NCBI GenBank assembly: GCA_020086605.1 | Contig: JACBWW010000021.1 | Coordinates: 3,075,708 to 3,139,707, forward strand | Length of the DNA stretch: 64,000 nt | Origin: Lanius collurio | Taxonomy: Eukaryota; Chordata; Aves; Passeriformes; Laniidae | Direction: 5' to 3' | Shown here: in pieces, positions 25,520-37,999 of the stretch | How the letters are laid out: the number at the start of each line of letters is the position of its first letter | Position numbering within the stretch: the first letter of the stretch is position 1 | Program-made: the position numbers and the translations under genes | Notes under the pieces: generated by a model | Told to the model about the DNA's origin: nothing | The model's database searches: none | The model's input: the letters and a program-made list of their open reading frames with translations, nothing else

Positions 25520-28280
25520 TTATTGATCATTTTTAGATGCCAGTATAAAAACTGCCTGAATGGCAATCGGTGTGCAGCCAGTAATATTTTGGCACATTCA
25601 GTGTCAATGTATTGTAATGATGCAAAATCAGGCTCAAAGGAAGAGTGAAGAAATACTGACACCTTGTTCTAAGGGTTTCCTGAAAGGGCACATCAGTATT
25701 TTTCTGGTTCTAGAGTGTATGGGCTGTTGGTGATGGGACTATCAGGAGTGTCAGGCTCTCATATGCAGATTTGTTCTATCAAAGTGACTCCCTGTTTCCA
25801 TATTTGTTTGCCTCTAATTTAGAACCATTTCATACAAAGACTTAGTTTGTGAAAGTAGCCCTGTTAGCAGATGCTGGCTGAAGCTGAACTTTTCTGATGC
25901 TGCTTTACAGCACTGAGCCCTCTTAGAGTGGTATTTTAACTGGCAATTATTGTATTTGATTATGAACAATCAGGATGAAAATTGACTTGACTCCTAAAAG
26001 TCTAAATCCCTTTATATCATTATTAACCTGACATTTTCTTCCTTTTGTCTCCACCTCAGTGAGCCTCCACCACACATTCACTGAATAAAGATGGTCCTTT
26101 GCAGAAATTAAAGGAAAATGTCATACTGTGAACAGTCCTAGATTAATTTTAATATAGATGATATGGGATAAAAAAATACTGTTTCAACTTGTCATTTTTC
26201 AGTATGTTTGGAGTTGATAATATTTCAAAAACTTTTATAAAGAAGAATCCACACACAGTTATGGTAACTCTAATGGAAGGACCTAAATCACTGCAGTTGC
26301 AATTAATGGTAATCACTGGCAAATCTGTCTAAAATTTTTAATTAATCCTAGGCATGTAAGTAGTGTGACTGTTGTAAGTGGAACTGCTCAGACATTCATG
26401 TACTGACAAGCACAACATTAGTCAGGCACTTGGCTCCTCCAGCAGGTCCGGATGGAAATGCAAAACTCTTGTGCTAAATCGCCGTGGGCTCAACAGAATG
26501 GTGCAGTTTAATTATCTCCAGCCAGGGTTAAAGAGGGATGGAAGCATCCTTTTGTGCCAGAGAAATTCACCCAGACATCATTTGTAAGGGCAGCAAGGAC
26601 CGGCTCCAGGGAGTGAGCACAGGAGAGGTTTTGCTGCTGCGTGGCTGTTACTTGTGAAGGGAAACTACTTTGGGATATTAATGCAAGCCCAGTAATCAGC
26701 CTGGGATGAGCTTGAGATGGTTCACTCAAATTTCAACATTCTTTGTTTGAAAGTGTTGAGGGGAAGATTAACTAGGTCATGTAAATGAGAATAGAGATCA
26801 TTTGGGGAGACTTCAAGTACTGCAGTACTAATAGGCAATATTTAGGCAGACTCTTCATTTTCCGTGTGTACCAATCACCTGAAATATCAACTGGCTGCAC
26901 AACCCTAAAACAAAAGGATGTTGGAAGGGGGAAAGGTGGGAAAAATCATACAGCTGTATAAACTAGAACAAATTTAGAACTGTGAAAAATTCAGGATAAT
27001 GGGTGAGTAGAAGGATGAAGAAGTATGGCTGTGAGTTTTGCAGCACTGAGTATCAAAGTGCTTCCCACACCTGCTAAAACTGCAAGCTCCCAGACAGATG
27101 CCAACACTCTTCAGTCACTGTGACTGACAAAAAGGCTTTCAGGAAGAAGAATATAGTCATTAAGATCTTGGGGGGTGGGAGTAGGGTGGAATATTCATCA
27201 GAATTAAAGACTGATTAAGAAAATTGGAATTTGGTGTGGATTTGGTATGTGACAACCCTACAGAAATTTGTCTAACAGCACTTACATGGCTATGTAAAAC
27301 ATAAATTTATTTTTGGGTCACCATGTTGGACAGTTAAGCTTTGAGAATATTTTTGTGTTAATTATATACCGTAATAGTCTTTATTTTCTATATAACTCTA
27401 TTCCATATAATTTATGATTTAAAAATATAAGTGCATGGTAATCTTCAGATAAATCAGTGGTTACTGCTTCAAAAAGCATCTAATTCTGGTTGAACAGTCA
27501 CTAGTTCTGGCAAAGGACTGAACCACTGTGATGTGATGTACACCTGCAAAATAAACAAAAATTGCTGTGATACTGAGCTAAAGAATATTTACAGATACAG
27601 TTTTCTTTGAAGGGAAGCTCCATGAGGCTTTGCTGTACATAACACCCTTCTCCCAAACATAGTGATTCAGTGATTTAATGTATATACATATTTCTTTCAT
27701 AAGTGTATTTTCAGACAATGAGTTTGTGTAACCTCCACAAAAGACATTCAGGATATTTAGATTTTATAGAATCCTGAAGTTAATTGCAGATGTTTTAGAT
27801 AGTTTTATTTTGTCCTGCTTTGTGTTAACCACGATTGGTATTTAGTCCTGGGCCATAAGGATTCTTTGTTTGGAACTTTGAGAAAGGAAATATTTTTCTT
27901 CAGAAATTTTGCAAAGCTTGCTGGGTTTTATGGTTCCTCTTGCAAGGTCCAACAGATGACAAACAGTTCCTGGGAGTGCTTTAGTAACCAGTATCCTGTG
28001 CATAACCAACATCTTCTGCATTTCAGTCCAAATCCAGAAAAGTGTGTACAGCATAAGGAAAACACCTGACTTTCACAGTCCTTCTGGCACTTGAACAATG
28101 ACCCAAAACAGTTTTATTTTTTTATCCAGTCAGTGCAAGTCTGGTGTTCTGAGGTGTCCTGAGAGCTTTGGCTTTCTGACAGAACAGCTCTGGGCTGGTT
28201 GTTCCTGAGCTGCAGCACAAGGTCTACGTGCCCAGAAATAAAAATGGAGACGTGAGGTCAGCTTGGCTCCAGCCTGGTGC
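25520..28280. other. Unannotated stretch, nothing recognised
   Basis: AT-rich unique sequence with only short overlapping frames. No repeat family, gene or regulatory signature stands out. Confidence 0.55.
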
Positions 28281-28289
28281 TGCTTTGTC

Positions 28290-28620
28290 AATATTGGATT
28301 GGCAATCCTGTTACTATAAGAAACAAGGGCGTCATGTAGCTGTTAGGAGCTAGAAAATAGATTGTTTACTATGTCCCATGCCATCAATCAGTTTTGTGAG
28401 AAAGCTTGAGCTCTGGCTGACTGGCATAATTTCTTTTAAAAGCCCCCAGTGTCTCTGTTACTTAATATTTATTGAGATTCAATTAACAGCAAGTTAAAGC
28501 TATTCAATTTTTTATGTAAAAGAATTTAGAATATTAAACCAATTTTTTTAATAAAATTATTTTAATTCTAATCACAGTAATTAAATGGACATGATGTTTT
28601 AAAAATGACTGCATAGTTGG
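28290..28620. promoter_or_regulatory. Candidate conserved non-coding element
   Basis: Non-repetitive block running from a CpG-containing segment (GGGCGTC near 28,330) into AATTAA and TAATT words near 28,480-28,585. There is no coding frame. The call is based on texture only. Confidence 0.25.
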
Positions 28621-30049
28621 TGCAGGAAAGCCATACCAATCAATGTGTGTAGATTTGCTGATTTACTTCAAACTGGAGGTCAGTAATACAATTAGAGATT
28701 ACTTCTTTAGTAAGGCATTTGTCAGTAAAATAATGTGAAAGGCCAAATTTAAGTAACAAAGTTAGTTTCCTTGAAATATTCCTCTTTGTGTTTGCAGCAT
28801 ATCTGCAGATGAAATGTATTTTGTATTTTATGTCACTCAGTATTCTCAATATTAGACCAAGTCTTCCACATTCCTAATGTTTGTTTTGCTATGCAAATTC
28901 ATACTTTGGAAAGCTGTTGCCTTCCAAGTCCTCTGTATATAATCAGAGAGATATAAGCAGCCCCACTCTCCAATAAGGCTCCCTTCTGGTCAGCTGCATG
29001 CATAATGTAAATATTGAAGGCAAAGAAGTTAAATTTCATCCTTGAAAGAAAACTCCTTAGGACCTACAAAATGCCATTTAAAAGCTCACTGTGTTGAATG
29101 ACCTTAGTTACGTGATATCCTCCATTTCTGCAACAGAAGAATTGCATGCTGAATCCAATGTTTGCATTGAAAACCAGAATATTTTAAGACGGGACCAAGG
29201 ATCAACTTGGCACATCCCAGTAAGAAGGAAAAATGAGATGTAGAGTACAGAAGAATAAGTGACAAGCTGGTCCTTCCTTCCTGCTCACCTCCTGCAATCA
29301 CTTGGGTTACTGTTTTGGAGCCGAAGAGCTTTGATACTGGCTGTGGTCTAATTCAAACGTGAGTGAAGTTTATCAAGTGCCTCACCTGGAAAATGAAACC
29401 AAGAAAAAAAAATGGGGAAAAAATAAAAAAGCTGAAAACTGGTCAGATTTAGAAAATTTGTAATGGATCACAAAATGAAAACAAGACTAGGAGCTGGATA
29501 CTTTGCCCTCAATGAAGTCAGGATATTTTATCCCTAAGTTGCTCAGTTCTCTGCACTTTCACACTTCTGTCCTTCCAAAGAGATTCAAGCACAAGTACCT
29601 GAGGCAGCTTTACAAACATCTCCAAATATTTAGGACAACCTTCTCGTGCCAAGGTAAGTACATTTTGTGACTTCATGGTGCCATTTGGTATCCTGTGTGT
29701 TGGACTGGTGACACTGCATACATTTGTTAGGCAAGTGTATCAGAAGCAAGCAAACCTCCCCAAGTTGGAGCTATAGATTGCAGTCTTCCTCTTAATTTTA
29801 ATTCTCATGTGGCAAGTCATGACCTCTTCTTCAAAGTCTGCCCAGCCTAATCCTTTCCTGGGACCACACAGCATGCAGGCATTTCTTTAGGTGGGTGCAT
29901 AGGCACAACCACCTGCTGTTAGTTCTGTGTCTGTTCAGAAGTGTTCTTCAAACTACTTGACCTGGAAGGGGATATGAAAATTACCTTCTCAGGGGAGAGT
30001 CAAATGTTCCCATGGTCTAAAGCAGTCCACATTTCTCTAAACACATCCC

Positions 30050-30270
30050 TAATTGGTATTCAACCTTAAAAAATGTCTTTCATTAAAAATATAATTTGAC
30101 AAAGTAATTGACTTGCATTTGATTAAGTCAGAATCTATTGGATTAACATGATTAATAGATAAAATTATAATCAAACAGAGCAGTACAAAAGGTGAATTAA
30201 GTCATGGGTCATAATAAAATACCGAATTTAAGAAAGATTGATATAGTAGGAATATTCATTTTGCCGTAGG
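30050..30270. promoter_or_regulatory. Possible enhancer-like block
   Basis: A cluster of GATTAA/TAATC-type homeodomain words and a TTTGCCGTAGG segment lies in otherwise plain sequence. There is no coding frame or repeat. Weak support. Confidence 0.2.
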
Positions 30271-30871
30271 TATCATGCTGTTCCCTTACAGACAGTGATG
30301 TAATTCAGAAGGATTTTGGTAGTCAGAATCAGGGCTGCTTCAAGGGCCTTTGAATTTGGTGAGAGTTATGCCAGAGATCTGTTTATAGAACTTCACACCC
30401 ACAGTGTAAATATTCACTGCTCCCATACCGATAGCAAAATGTGGTGTTACTATTAGGAGAATTAGTTGTGAACTGCAGAGGGGCAAAAACACCTTAATGG
30501 TCTTAGAATCAAAAAAGCACTTACCCAAAGAACTGCTGTCTTGTAAGACTCCCTGTTACACAGCACTGGAATACAATGTAGCATTTCTTTGTACATATCT
30601 ACTAGGAAGGTAACTTAAAATTTCTTACAAATTTTGACCCACCAGTACATAGGACACTGCATTGACTGAAAAAAGCTTATTCAGAATAAAAATTCTAGCA
30701 TTAAAACTATAGTTTTTCTTTTAAGTGAATAAGTAACAACATAGCAACAGACAACAACCACATCTTAAGATAACTGTAAAGCTGCAGGTAAACCATTATA
30801 TGCTCTTAGTCCCCACCTGGATGAACTGTCAGCATTAACGTGTCTATCTGGCTTGTACTTGACTTTGAAAC

Positions 30872-31060
30872 AGCTTCCCCCGTGTCTGATAGAGCCATTG
30901 CCAGCCAGCTGCAGGATGGATCCACTGCTGCCAGGACTGAGCCCATCAGCAGCAGTGGATGGGATATTATTTGTTCCAGAAATAGGGGAAGATCTGCACA
31001 ACAGCCATTGCAGCTGGGGAGATGAGTAAGAATATTTGAGAGAAACTCTGCTGACATCAA
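30872..31060 (+). mobile_element. ERVL-type LTR fragment, copy A
   Basis: This 189-base segment matches 33576-33764 with 11 mismatches by eye, about 94% identity and no gaps. It corresponds to the 5' part of an avian LTR that I associate with ERVL-class endogenous retroviruses. Here the LTR is truncated on both sides. Upstream sequence does not match copy B, and downstream sequence changes to an A-rich tract. It carries no gene. Confidence 0.7.
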
Positions 31061-33495
31061 TGAAACTGAAGTTAAAAAAATGAAGTTAAAAAAATAAAAG
31101 TAAAAGCTACACTTTTGTATAATGCGAAATGGAAGAAAACAAAAGAAAAAGGAAGACTATGCTGTTTCCAATGTCATGAAACTTAGGCAGGACACTTTAC
31201 ATAACTTTAAACTGTTGATTTGAAACCACTTCATTTGTTTACTGCAGAAACAGTATTTTGTTATGGGTGAACTTAGCAATGACTGATTAGGGATCACTGT
31301 ATACTGATTTTTTTCTCTTTTCTTCAAGAATAAATTTAGATGGATGGAAGAATTTGGAACACTGTTGTTCCATCTTTATCCCTAATTGAGATACTACCAT
31401 GGATTGTAAGGCTCTAGAGTATAATGATTTGTCAGCAGAGGACACAGAGTGGACCAATTTAATAGTTGCTAGAGGGGTTAGGATTCCTACCGCCTTTGAT
31501 GAAATCTTTTTTAGGTCAGTAACATTTAGAGAAATATAAAAAAAAAAATGAAGTAATTGGAGAGAAACCAGATGGTTTGTGGCTAATTTGGAAAAGTGCA
31601 GATTATTGTTGTGCAGCATCTTATTCATTAAATGAAAAGGCCTTAAGATTTTTAAGGGGTAGATTAATATTGATAGCATGTTATGATTCACACTGTTTAG
31701 TGTGCAAACATCAGTCATCCCTTATTTTTTTCTGCCCATGCTCAATGCTATCACTGAACCCCCTATGTGAGGAATTAACGTGGTGAGTCAGTAGATGACA
31801 GCCTTACATGTACATTTTTCATTTGTTTTCCTACTATGGAAGAAAGATTTGCATGCTGTAAAACACGAATTCAAATATTACAGAAGCAGCCAAATGTTAT
31901 AATGGAAATAACATGGATGAGCAAAGTGTCACAACCATAAGCTCTGCTCTCTGCATTCCCTACCATTTTGTCAGAGCATCTTGCTTTGGCATTTGCCCAG
32001 GCTCCTATTCATTACAAATACATCCATTAAATATATGTTAATTTTTAAGTTTCTTTACTGTTCCGTTTTGAAACAATATAGACACACCAGCTAAGAATCA
32101 AGATGTGTTTATTTTAGGATGATAAAGGTATAATGTTTACCCATCTCTAACTGGGTAAATATTATCTTACTTAGATTTATTACAATGGTGCCCAGGGACT
32201 CTGAATGAAATTGCTGAGCAGTTCATAGGTACTGCAAGGGACAATTTTTGACTCACACAGTTTGTAGCAAAAATAAGCAAGACAGACAAAAGATGAGAGT
32301 GCACACACAGCCTGGGAAGTGACTTTTTTAGCGAGACTTTACAAGAGAAAGGTGGAATGCTTAAGAACACGTGTGCTGACTGAGCTGAGAGATGCTGATA
32401 GTACACATGAAGGGCCACATGTCCCAACAGATATGCAAATCAAGTATTTTTAATTGAGGAACATGTGTCATATATTACATATTTAATACATTATTATATT
32501 TTATGTTTGTGTATTGATCTATATCTGTGTCTAATTTTGTCGTATTTCAAGATGTAATTACAAATTGTTCCCAGTATATTGCAATTGGTAGAGGAGATTT
32601 TTTGGCTCCCATTAGCTTACTTCGTGTTCCCAAGGTCTTAACCTTCTGTTGTGGGATGAAGAGATTTAAACTTCACAGCCACTTGCTGGCATAATTGAGA
32701 ATAGTGTCTGAGATTTTTGGAGAATCCTTTCCATTTGGCAGAGATGTTTGGACACGCTTGTTAGGAACTGAACACTACAAAATAGATGGTCAGCTCTGGA
32801 GGGGATCCTTCAAGAGGATATAGCTGCAAGAAAACAGTGCCAAACAAGCAACATTTTGCTGAGAGGTTTTCAGAATAACATTCTTGACTCAGAGCCCATT
32901 ATCTAACAGATGTGTATTGATTTAATAAGCCTCCCTACTGTTTCACTGTAAGTACTAGTTCTCTCATCTTCAGTGGAGAACGTGGAACAGGAATCTATTA
33001 ATAAAAAGTCTCTTATTCCAGCAAAACATGTTGTTGCCCATATTTGTCAAGGACACTTAAGTATTTCAAAGCTAATTAAAACTTCATTTTTTTCATTGGG
33101 ATGCTATGGGCAAGTCCCTCAGCTGGATATAGTACCTAATGTATATACACTAGTATCCTTTTGCTTGACCAAAGAATAACACTGCAAACAGTTTAATCTA
33201 CTCTATTTTTTTTCCTGGTATACCTCAAAATGGTCTTACAAAATCATATTATTTTCTGTGACTATAGAAGTAAGGACCTGACAACTTGCCACTGTCAAAC
33301 TGTTGCTTTATTCCTATTTCTTTTTCTAGAAAAATTTTAATTCTTTTTTTCTAGATGACTTTTTAGTGAGCAAGAGAAAATAAACAGGAAATATTAAAAT
33401 AGGTGTGATTTGGTACAAGATCTGTTGAAAGAATGAACAAGTGTGGGAGGAAAGAGGGAGGGACAGCTCTACTGCAGCTGCAGAGTTCAGTCAGG
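31061..33495. other. Interval between two LTR fragments
   Basis: Starts with A-rich tracts (31,070-31,150) and has no intact gene. Some plus-strand reading frames around 31,320-31,790 look weakly protein-like but carry stops and shift frame. A decayed retroviral internal region is possible but not demonstrated, and no protease, reverse transcriptase or integrase motif was seen. The 143-codon minus-strand frame at 31,287-31,718 is taken as a shadow. Two consecutive polypyrimidine-CTAG segments lie at about 33,311-33,355. Confidence 0.35.
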
Positions 33496-33499
33496 TTTA

Positions 33500-34175
33500 G
33501 CAACGATTTTGGTTTGTGTGGCAAGGCTTTGATAGAGGGAGGCTCCAGGAGTGGCTTCTGTGAGAAGGTGCCAGAAGCTTCCCCCATGTCTGATAGAGCC
33601 ATTGCCAGCCAGCTGCAGGATGGATCCACTGCTGCCAGCGCTGAGCCCGTCATCAGCAGTGGATGGGATATTATTTGTTCCAGAAATGGGAGAAAACCTG
33701 CACAACAGCCATTGCAGCTGGGGAGATGAGTAAGAATATTTGAGAGAAACTCTGCTGATACCAATTTCAGTGGAAAGGAGAGGGAAGAGGTGCTCCAGCC
33801 ACCAGAGAAGATTTTCCTGCAGCCCATGGAAGTTGATGGTGGAGCAGATATCCACTTGCAGCCCCTGGAGGGAGAACACGTCAGAACAGGAGGATGCCTG
33901 AAGGAGGCCATGACCCCATGGGAAGCCAGGACCTACAGAGAGCGAAGCCCACACTGGAGCAGGTTTGGTGGCAGAACTTGGGACCCTGTGGGTACCCACA
34001 CTGGAGTGGGATGTGAAGGACTGCAGCCTTGGGATTGGACTCATGTTTGAGAGGTTTCTGGAGGGCTGTGTCCTAGGGGAGGGGCCCCGTGGTGGAGCAG
34101 GGGAGAAGAGTGTGAGGAGCACTCCCCCCTGCAGTGCCCCCAATGAGAAGGAGCAGCAGAAACAGATGTTGCTGT
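33500..34175 (+). mobile_element. ERVL-type LTR relic, copy B
   Basis: This GC-richer island in AT-rich DNA contains repeated variants of a 'cc-cac-ctggagcag' phrase around 33,840-34,120. That internally repetitive structure is, from memory, characteristic of a family of avian ERVL LTRs. It begins near 33,500, includes the 189 bases shared with copy A, and fades near 34,175, before the LTR's expected 3' end. No internal viral gene adjoins it, so it is best read as a truncated solo LTR. The long frames on both strands across it (up to 218 codons) result from its high GC content. Confidence 0.7.
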
Positions 34176-36990
34176 CTCCTCAGCCTCTTGAGGAGTAATC
34201 TTCATGTTTGCCCATGCACATCCCAAGGCAACAAGTCATTTCCAAAATCTTGGCCATCAAACTATATTCTTTCTTACAGATTCCTCAGCTGAAGATACTG
34301 GATTTGCATATCAGTATTTCATATTTCTGTAGTGCATACGAGACAAGACCAACACAGGAAGTATTCTATACAACACAGCTTTTTGAAGGTAAGGAAAGCT
34401 TGTGTGAGTAGTTCAGCAGCTGTTTTGAACACAGAATCTTTCTTTCATAATCTATTACTACTTTCTGCAGAGTTTCAAATAATTTGCTTCTCTGAATCAG
34501 GCAAAAAGCTTTTAACTGGAAAATTGATCTCCTCGTAAAGTACGTACGTTCTAATGCTGTAATTACCTGAGGCCTGATCTCCCAACCCTTGAAAGCATAA
34601 GTAATCTGTACTCATCTGTCTGATATTTGTGATTGAATATAGGGAGAATCAAGTGATTCCAGAATATCTGCTAGGTATCTACACAATTTTCCTAAATCAT
34701 ATTTTGTTTTCATGTAGGTAAGTTGATCTAAATGAAGGTTTGTCTAAATGACAGTGTTCTGTCTCTCTTAATTTGAGATTTGGAAGACAATTATAATTCA
34801 AAGTGTTTTTTCTAGTTGAGACTCCTTAGGAAAGACACATACATAGCCTAGAGCTAGAAGTCCAACTTTGCTTTTAAATGCAAATATTTTAGCAAGTATA
34901 ACACACAGAAGGATGATCTATCAATTATTACTACTAGGCATATGTACAACATCTTGTTTATCACAAAGAGACTAAGTTAGGCTAAAAATAAAATAGATAT
35001 TTGTAATTGAAATGTTGCCTCTTCTCCTTTAAAACTGCCCATTGTTCTTGTCAGAAGCAGCCCTTCAGGTTGTCTTGATGCATCTAAATAGATCTTTCAA
35101 TAAGAAAAGATGGGAACTGCCAGCGTTGGCAGACTGTGGCATTTGTCATGCAATGAGACTTCCTGGGAATAGTGTTAGAACAGTGCATTATTTACAGCAC
35201 CAGCCTGTCAGATAAGAGTAAAGACTTTGTTTCCCCTTACTTTCTTTCTCTAGAGGTCTTACTGATACCTACAGAATGACAGGAGGAAGTTTCAAGTCAG
35301 GCAGAGGGAATTTCCCAGTTGACCTATCAACACAGGAACATCGAGAAAAGTCCAGGGAAATTTTGTAAGTGTTAACTTCAGTAGACATTTTGAATCCAAA
35401 TTTAACAGCATTCAACTGAAGATGAAACAAGTACAAGTTTCAACAAACATTGGACTTTTTTTTTTCAGTATAGTATCCTCTTAGCCTAAGTCAAGTAAAA
35501 TTCCTCTGTTTATCTCGATTCCACAGAAGACTTTGTTCTGAGACAGTAATACCTCGGGGGTTTGGTTTGTTTGTTTGTTTGTTTTTCTAGGCTACTATTA
35601 CTGATCTTTTACAGGGGTGGCTGGATTGAGTCCTCCAGATGGTTTAGTTGCATCATTTTGTAGACATGGCAGCTGTTTTAACAATACTTTCCCTTTCTCA
35701 GGGGAGCAGAAAATAATTGTCTTAATCATCCTCAGTGCATCTTCAGGATGTCCACTTGCACAGCCACACTCTCAGGAGTCCCACAGCAGTTGGACATGTG
35801 CATGGCCCTGTGACTCCCGTGCTCAGGGCCTGGTGAGTTATGCCTGAAAAGTTCTGTGAAGTCAGTGTTGCACTGCACCAGCCTGCCATTTCCCCTGTCC
35901 CCATGTCTGTGGAGCTCCTCTGGAACTGGAACTCCCTAATCCCTGACGGTTATTGAACTGTTCTGTTTGTCCTCTTCAGGTTTTGGTACAAATTTTTGTA
36001 CACTGGTCTTACTGGTATGGAGTGATTTCAGAGCTCCCTGCCACTACTGGGGTTGTGTATATCACACCAGGCTCCCTGATTTGCCTGAGGTATTTATTGA
36101 GGGTATTTCTATTAAATCAGATACAGTTTCACCTTGGAATTTACAGTGGTCATAACTGAATCCATTTAATGTTGACAAGATTGATATTGTTGTTTAATAC
36201 CTATTTTACAAAACAATATGTCTGAGTACTATTATTTAAAGATGTATTGTCTGCATTGTTTCACAGTCTCCTCTCTGTCTTCTTACTGATGGCTTCTATG
36301 CTTTTTCAAGTTCTGAGCGTTTAGGTGTCAGAAAACGAACTTTTTTCCCACTCTAGGCTTGTTGGAATGAAAGGAAGCCTACACAAGGCTGTCTCAAAAA
36401 GTTAGAATTTTTTTTGTTTAGTGTATGCTCCCCCATCATCAGCTGGTTCTAATTTCTCTAACAGCATGCAATTAAGGAGACTTGACTCAGCTGCAGAGAC
36501 TTTAACTTCAATTCATTAAGTGGATAACAGCCCCAGTAAACCTCTGTCAAAATAATAGGTCCTCTACTAGGTGGTGTTGTATATTTCTGGTAGTTTTATA
36601 CATATACACAGATATTTCTGTATTTCTCAGACATGGTGTATATGTATATTTGGCATTAGATTTTGCATTTTAGTGAAGTTAGAAGTCAGACCATACCCTT
36701 TTTGTCACTCAGACTTCAAAAGGACATAAAATAGCCCTCACATCTCCATATCACTACCTAAAGGCTCTTCCTTTTTGTTTGGTTTCTTGCACCAGAGAGG
36801 AAGGAGTGTACCTGAGGCACTCAGTTGTTTCTTGTCACTGTATTGTTTGATGTGTGATGAGCTTGGTTATCAGATCTCAGTGTGCAACCAAATACAGCTT
36901 CACTTCCTACAAAAAGTGCTTATCTACAAGGAGACAAATATGCCCTCTACTGACTTCATCTGTGGCTAGAGTTTAAAAGCTGCTGTCAGA
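34176..36990. other. Unannotated stretch with a TTTG microsatellite
   Basis: No gene was recognised. A TTTG repeat of about six units lies at 35,561-35,585. Short frames near 35,617-35,847 and 35,953-36,159 show no domain. Confidence 0.5.
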
Positions 36991-37009
36991 GAGTACACAA
37001 TGGACCTGT

Positions 37010-37990
37010 TTGCAAATAAAGCAAATTAAAATAAACATCTTTTATCATAAAAAAGCAATTAGTGTTGATTCGCAGCTTCACTTGGTTTTTCTTTCCTGAC
37101 CTTGACTATGTTATGATGGTTTTGTGCTTCCTCGGACAGTTTCTACTTGCATCTGCATCGATTAAACCTTGATCTCATTTATTATCTCAGGAAATGGTCT
37201 CAAGGTCACAGGGCTGGAAATTTAATTATGGTGGCAGTATATTAAGTGGCACATTTAAAGATGCTGAATCGTAGTAATTAATTTTTTGGATGGTGATCTC
37301 TAGGGAACAGGTTTTCTCTACACTGGGTGTTTAGACATCCATCATGGCTATTCAGCTTGGCAGCTGTCTTTTAGCTTTAAACTGCATCATTATTCATCTT
37401 TTATGACTGACTTTAAAAACACTAGACAACTATATCCTTTTTTATTGTAATATATGTCAGATGCTTGTATTAAGCTATACTTCACCTTTGCTATAAAACA
37501 TTAACAGAGGTTGCTAGCAGCTACCTAGGCTGGCCTCTAAATTGAGATAACAATTACCCTTCGCTGACATCTAGTGTCAAGACATGAGATATAGCTGGAG
37601 TGCCGAATCCATTGGCCTGGAAATCCTGCACTTCCCCACTGATTCGGGCTCACCCAAGAAGCTGCGGCACTGGACATAATTAGTGGACACGAGGGATTAA
37701 CTTGGCACACAATGTTGACTTTGTAGCAGCACTAGGTTATTGGATGAAATGCAGCACTGTCAAGGTCTTAAAAAGCTTGTAATGTTTAATGAAGGAATGG
37801 TCATTAAACTCGCAGGATCAAATATTAGGCAAGATGGAACTGGGAGGTATTTAATAAAGAGGCCTGAAAATATCAACTAAATCACATATATTCATTTAAA
37901 CTGCTGGCTAAAGCCCAGCATATTTCAAAATAGTTCACTGCTGGTTTCAGCTAGATGGCATGAACTGGGAAGGAGAAGAGTAAGCAGGTT
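37010..37990. promoter_or_regulatory. Strong candidate conserved non-coding element
   Basis: This block of about 1 kb has no simple repeat, no coding frame and dense transcription-factor-like words. It has TAATTA at 37223-37228 and 37677-37682, TAATTAATT at 37275-37283, and an exact TCAAGGTCA at 37200-37208, the extended half-site of SF1/ERR-type nuclear receptors. It also retains several CpGs in CpG-poor surroundings. Of all blocks in the window it looks most like an ultraconserved developmental enhancer. Conservation has to be confirmed by alignment. Confidence 0.5.
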
Positions 37991-37999
37991 TTAGTTTTC

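Noticed and set aside
33311..33355. Two tandem polypyrimidine-CTAG acceptor-like sites
   Set aside because: No exon-like sequence follows either site, and such tracts are common in AT-rich DNA.
33363..34143. Long minus-strand frames (182 and 218 codons) near 33.4-34.1 kb
   Set aside because: They lie across a GC-rich LTR relic with overlapping frames on both strands and show no protein family. LTRs are non-coding, so these result from composition.
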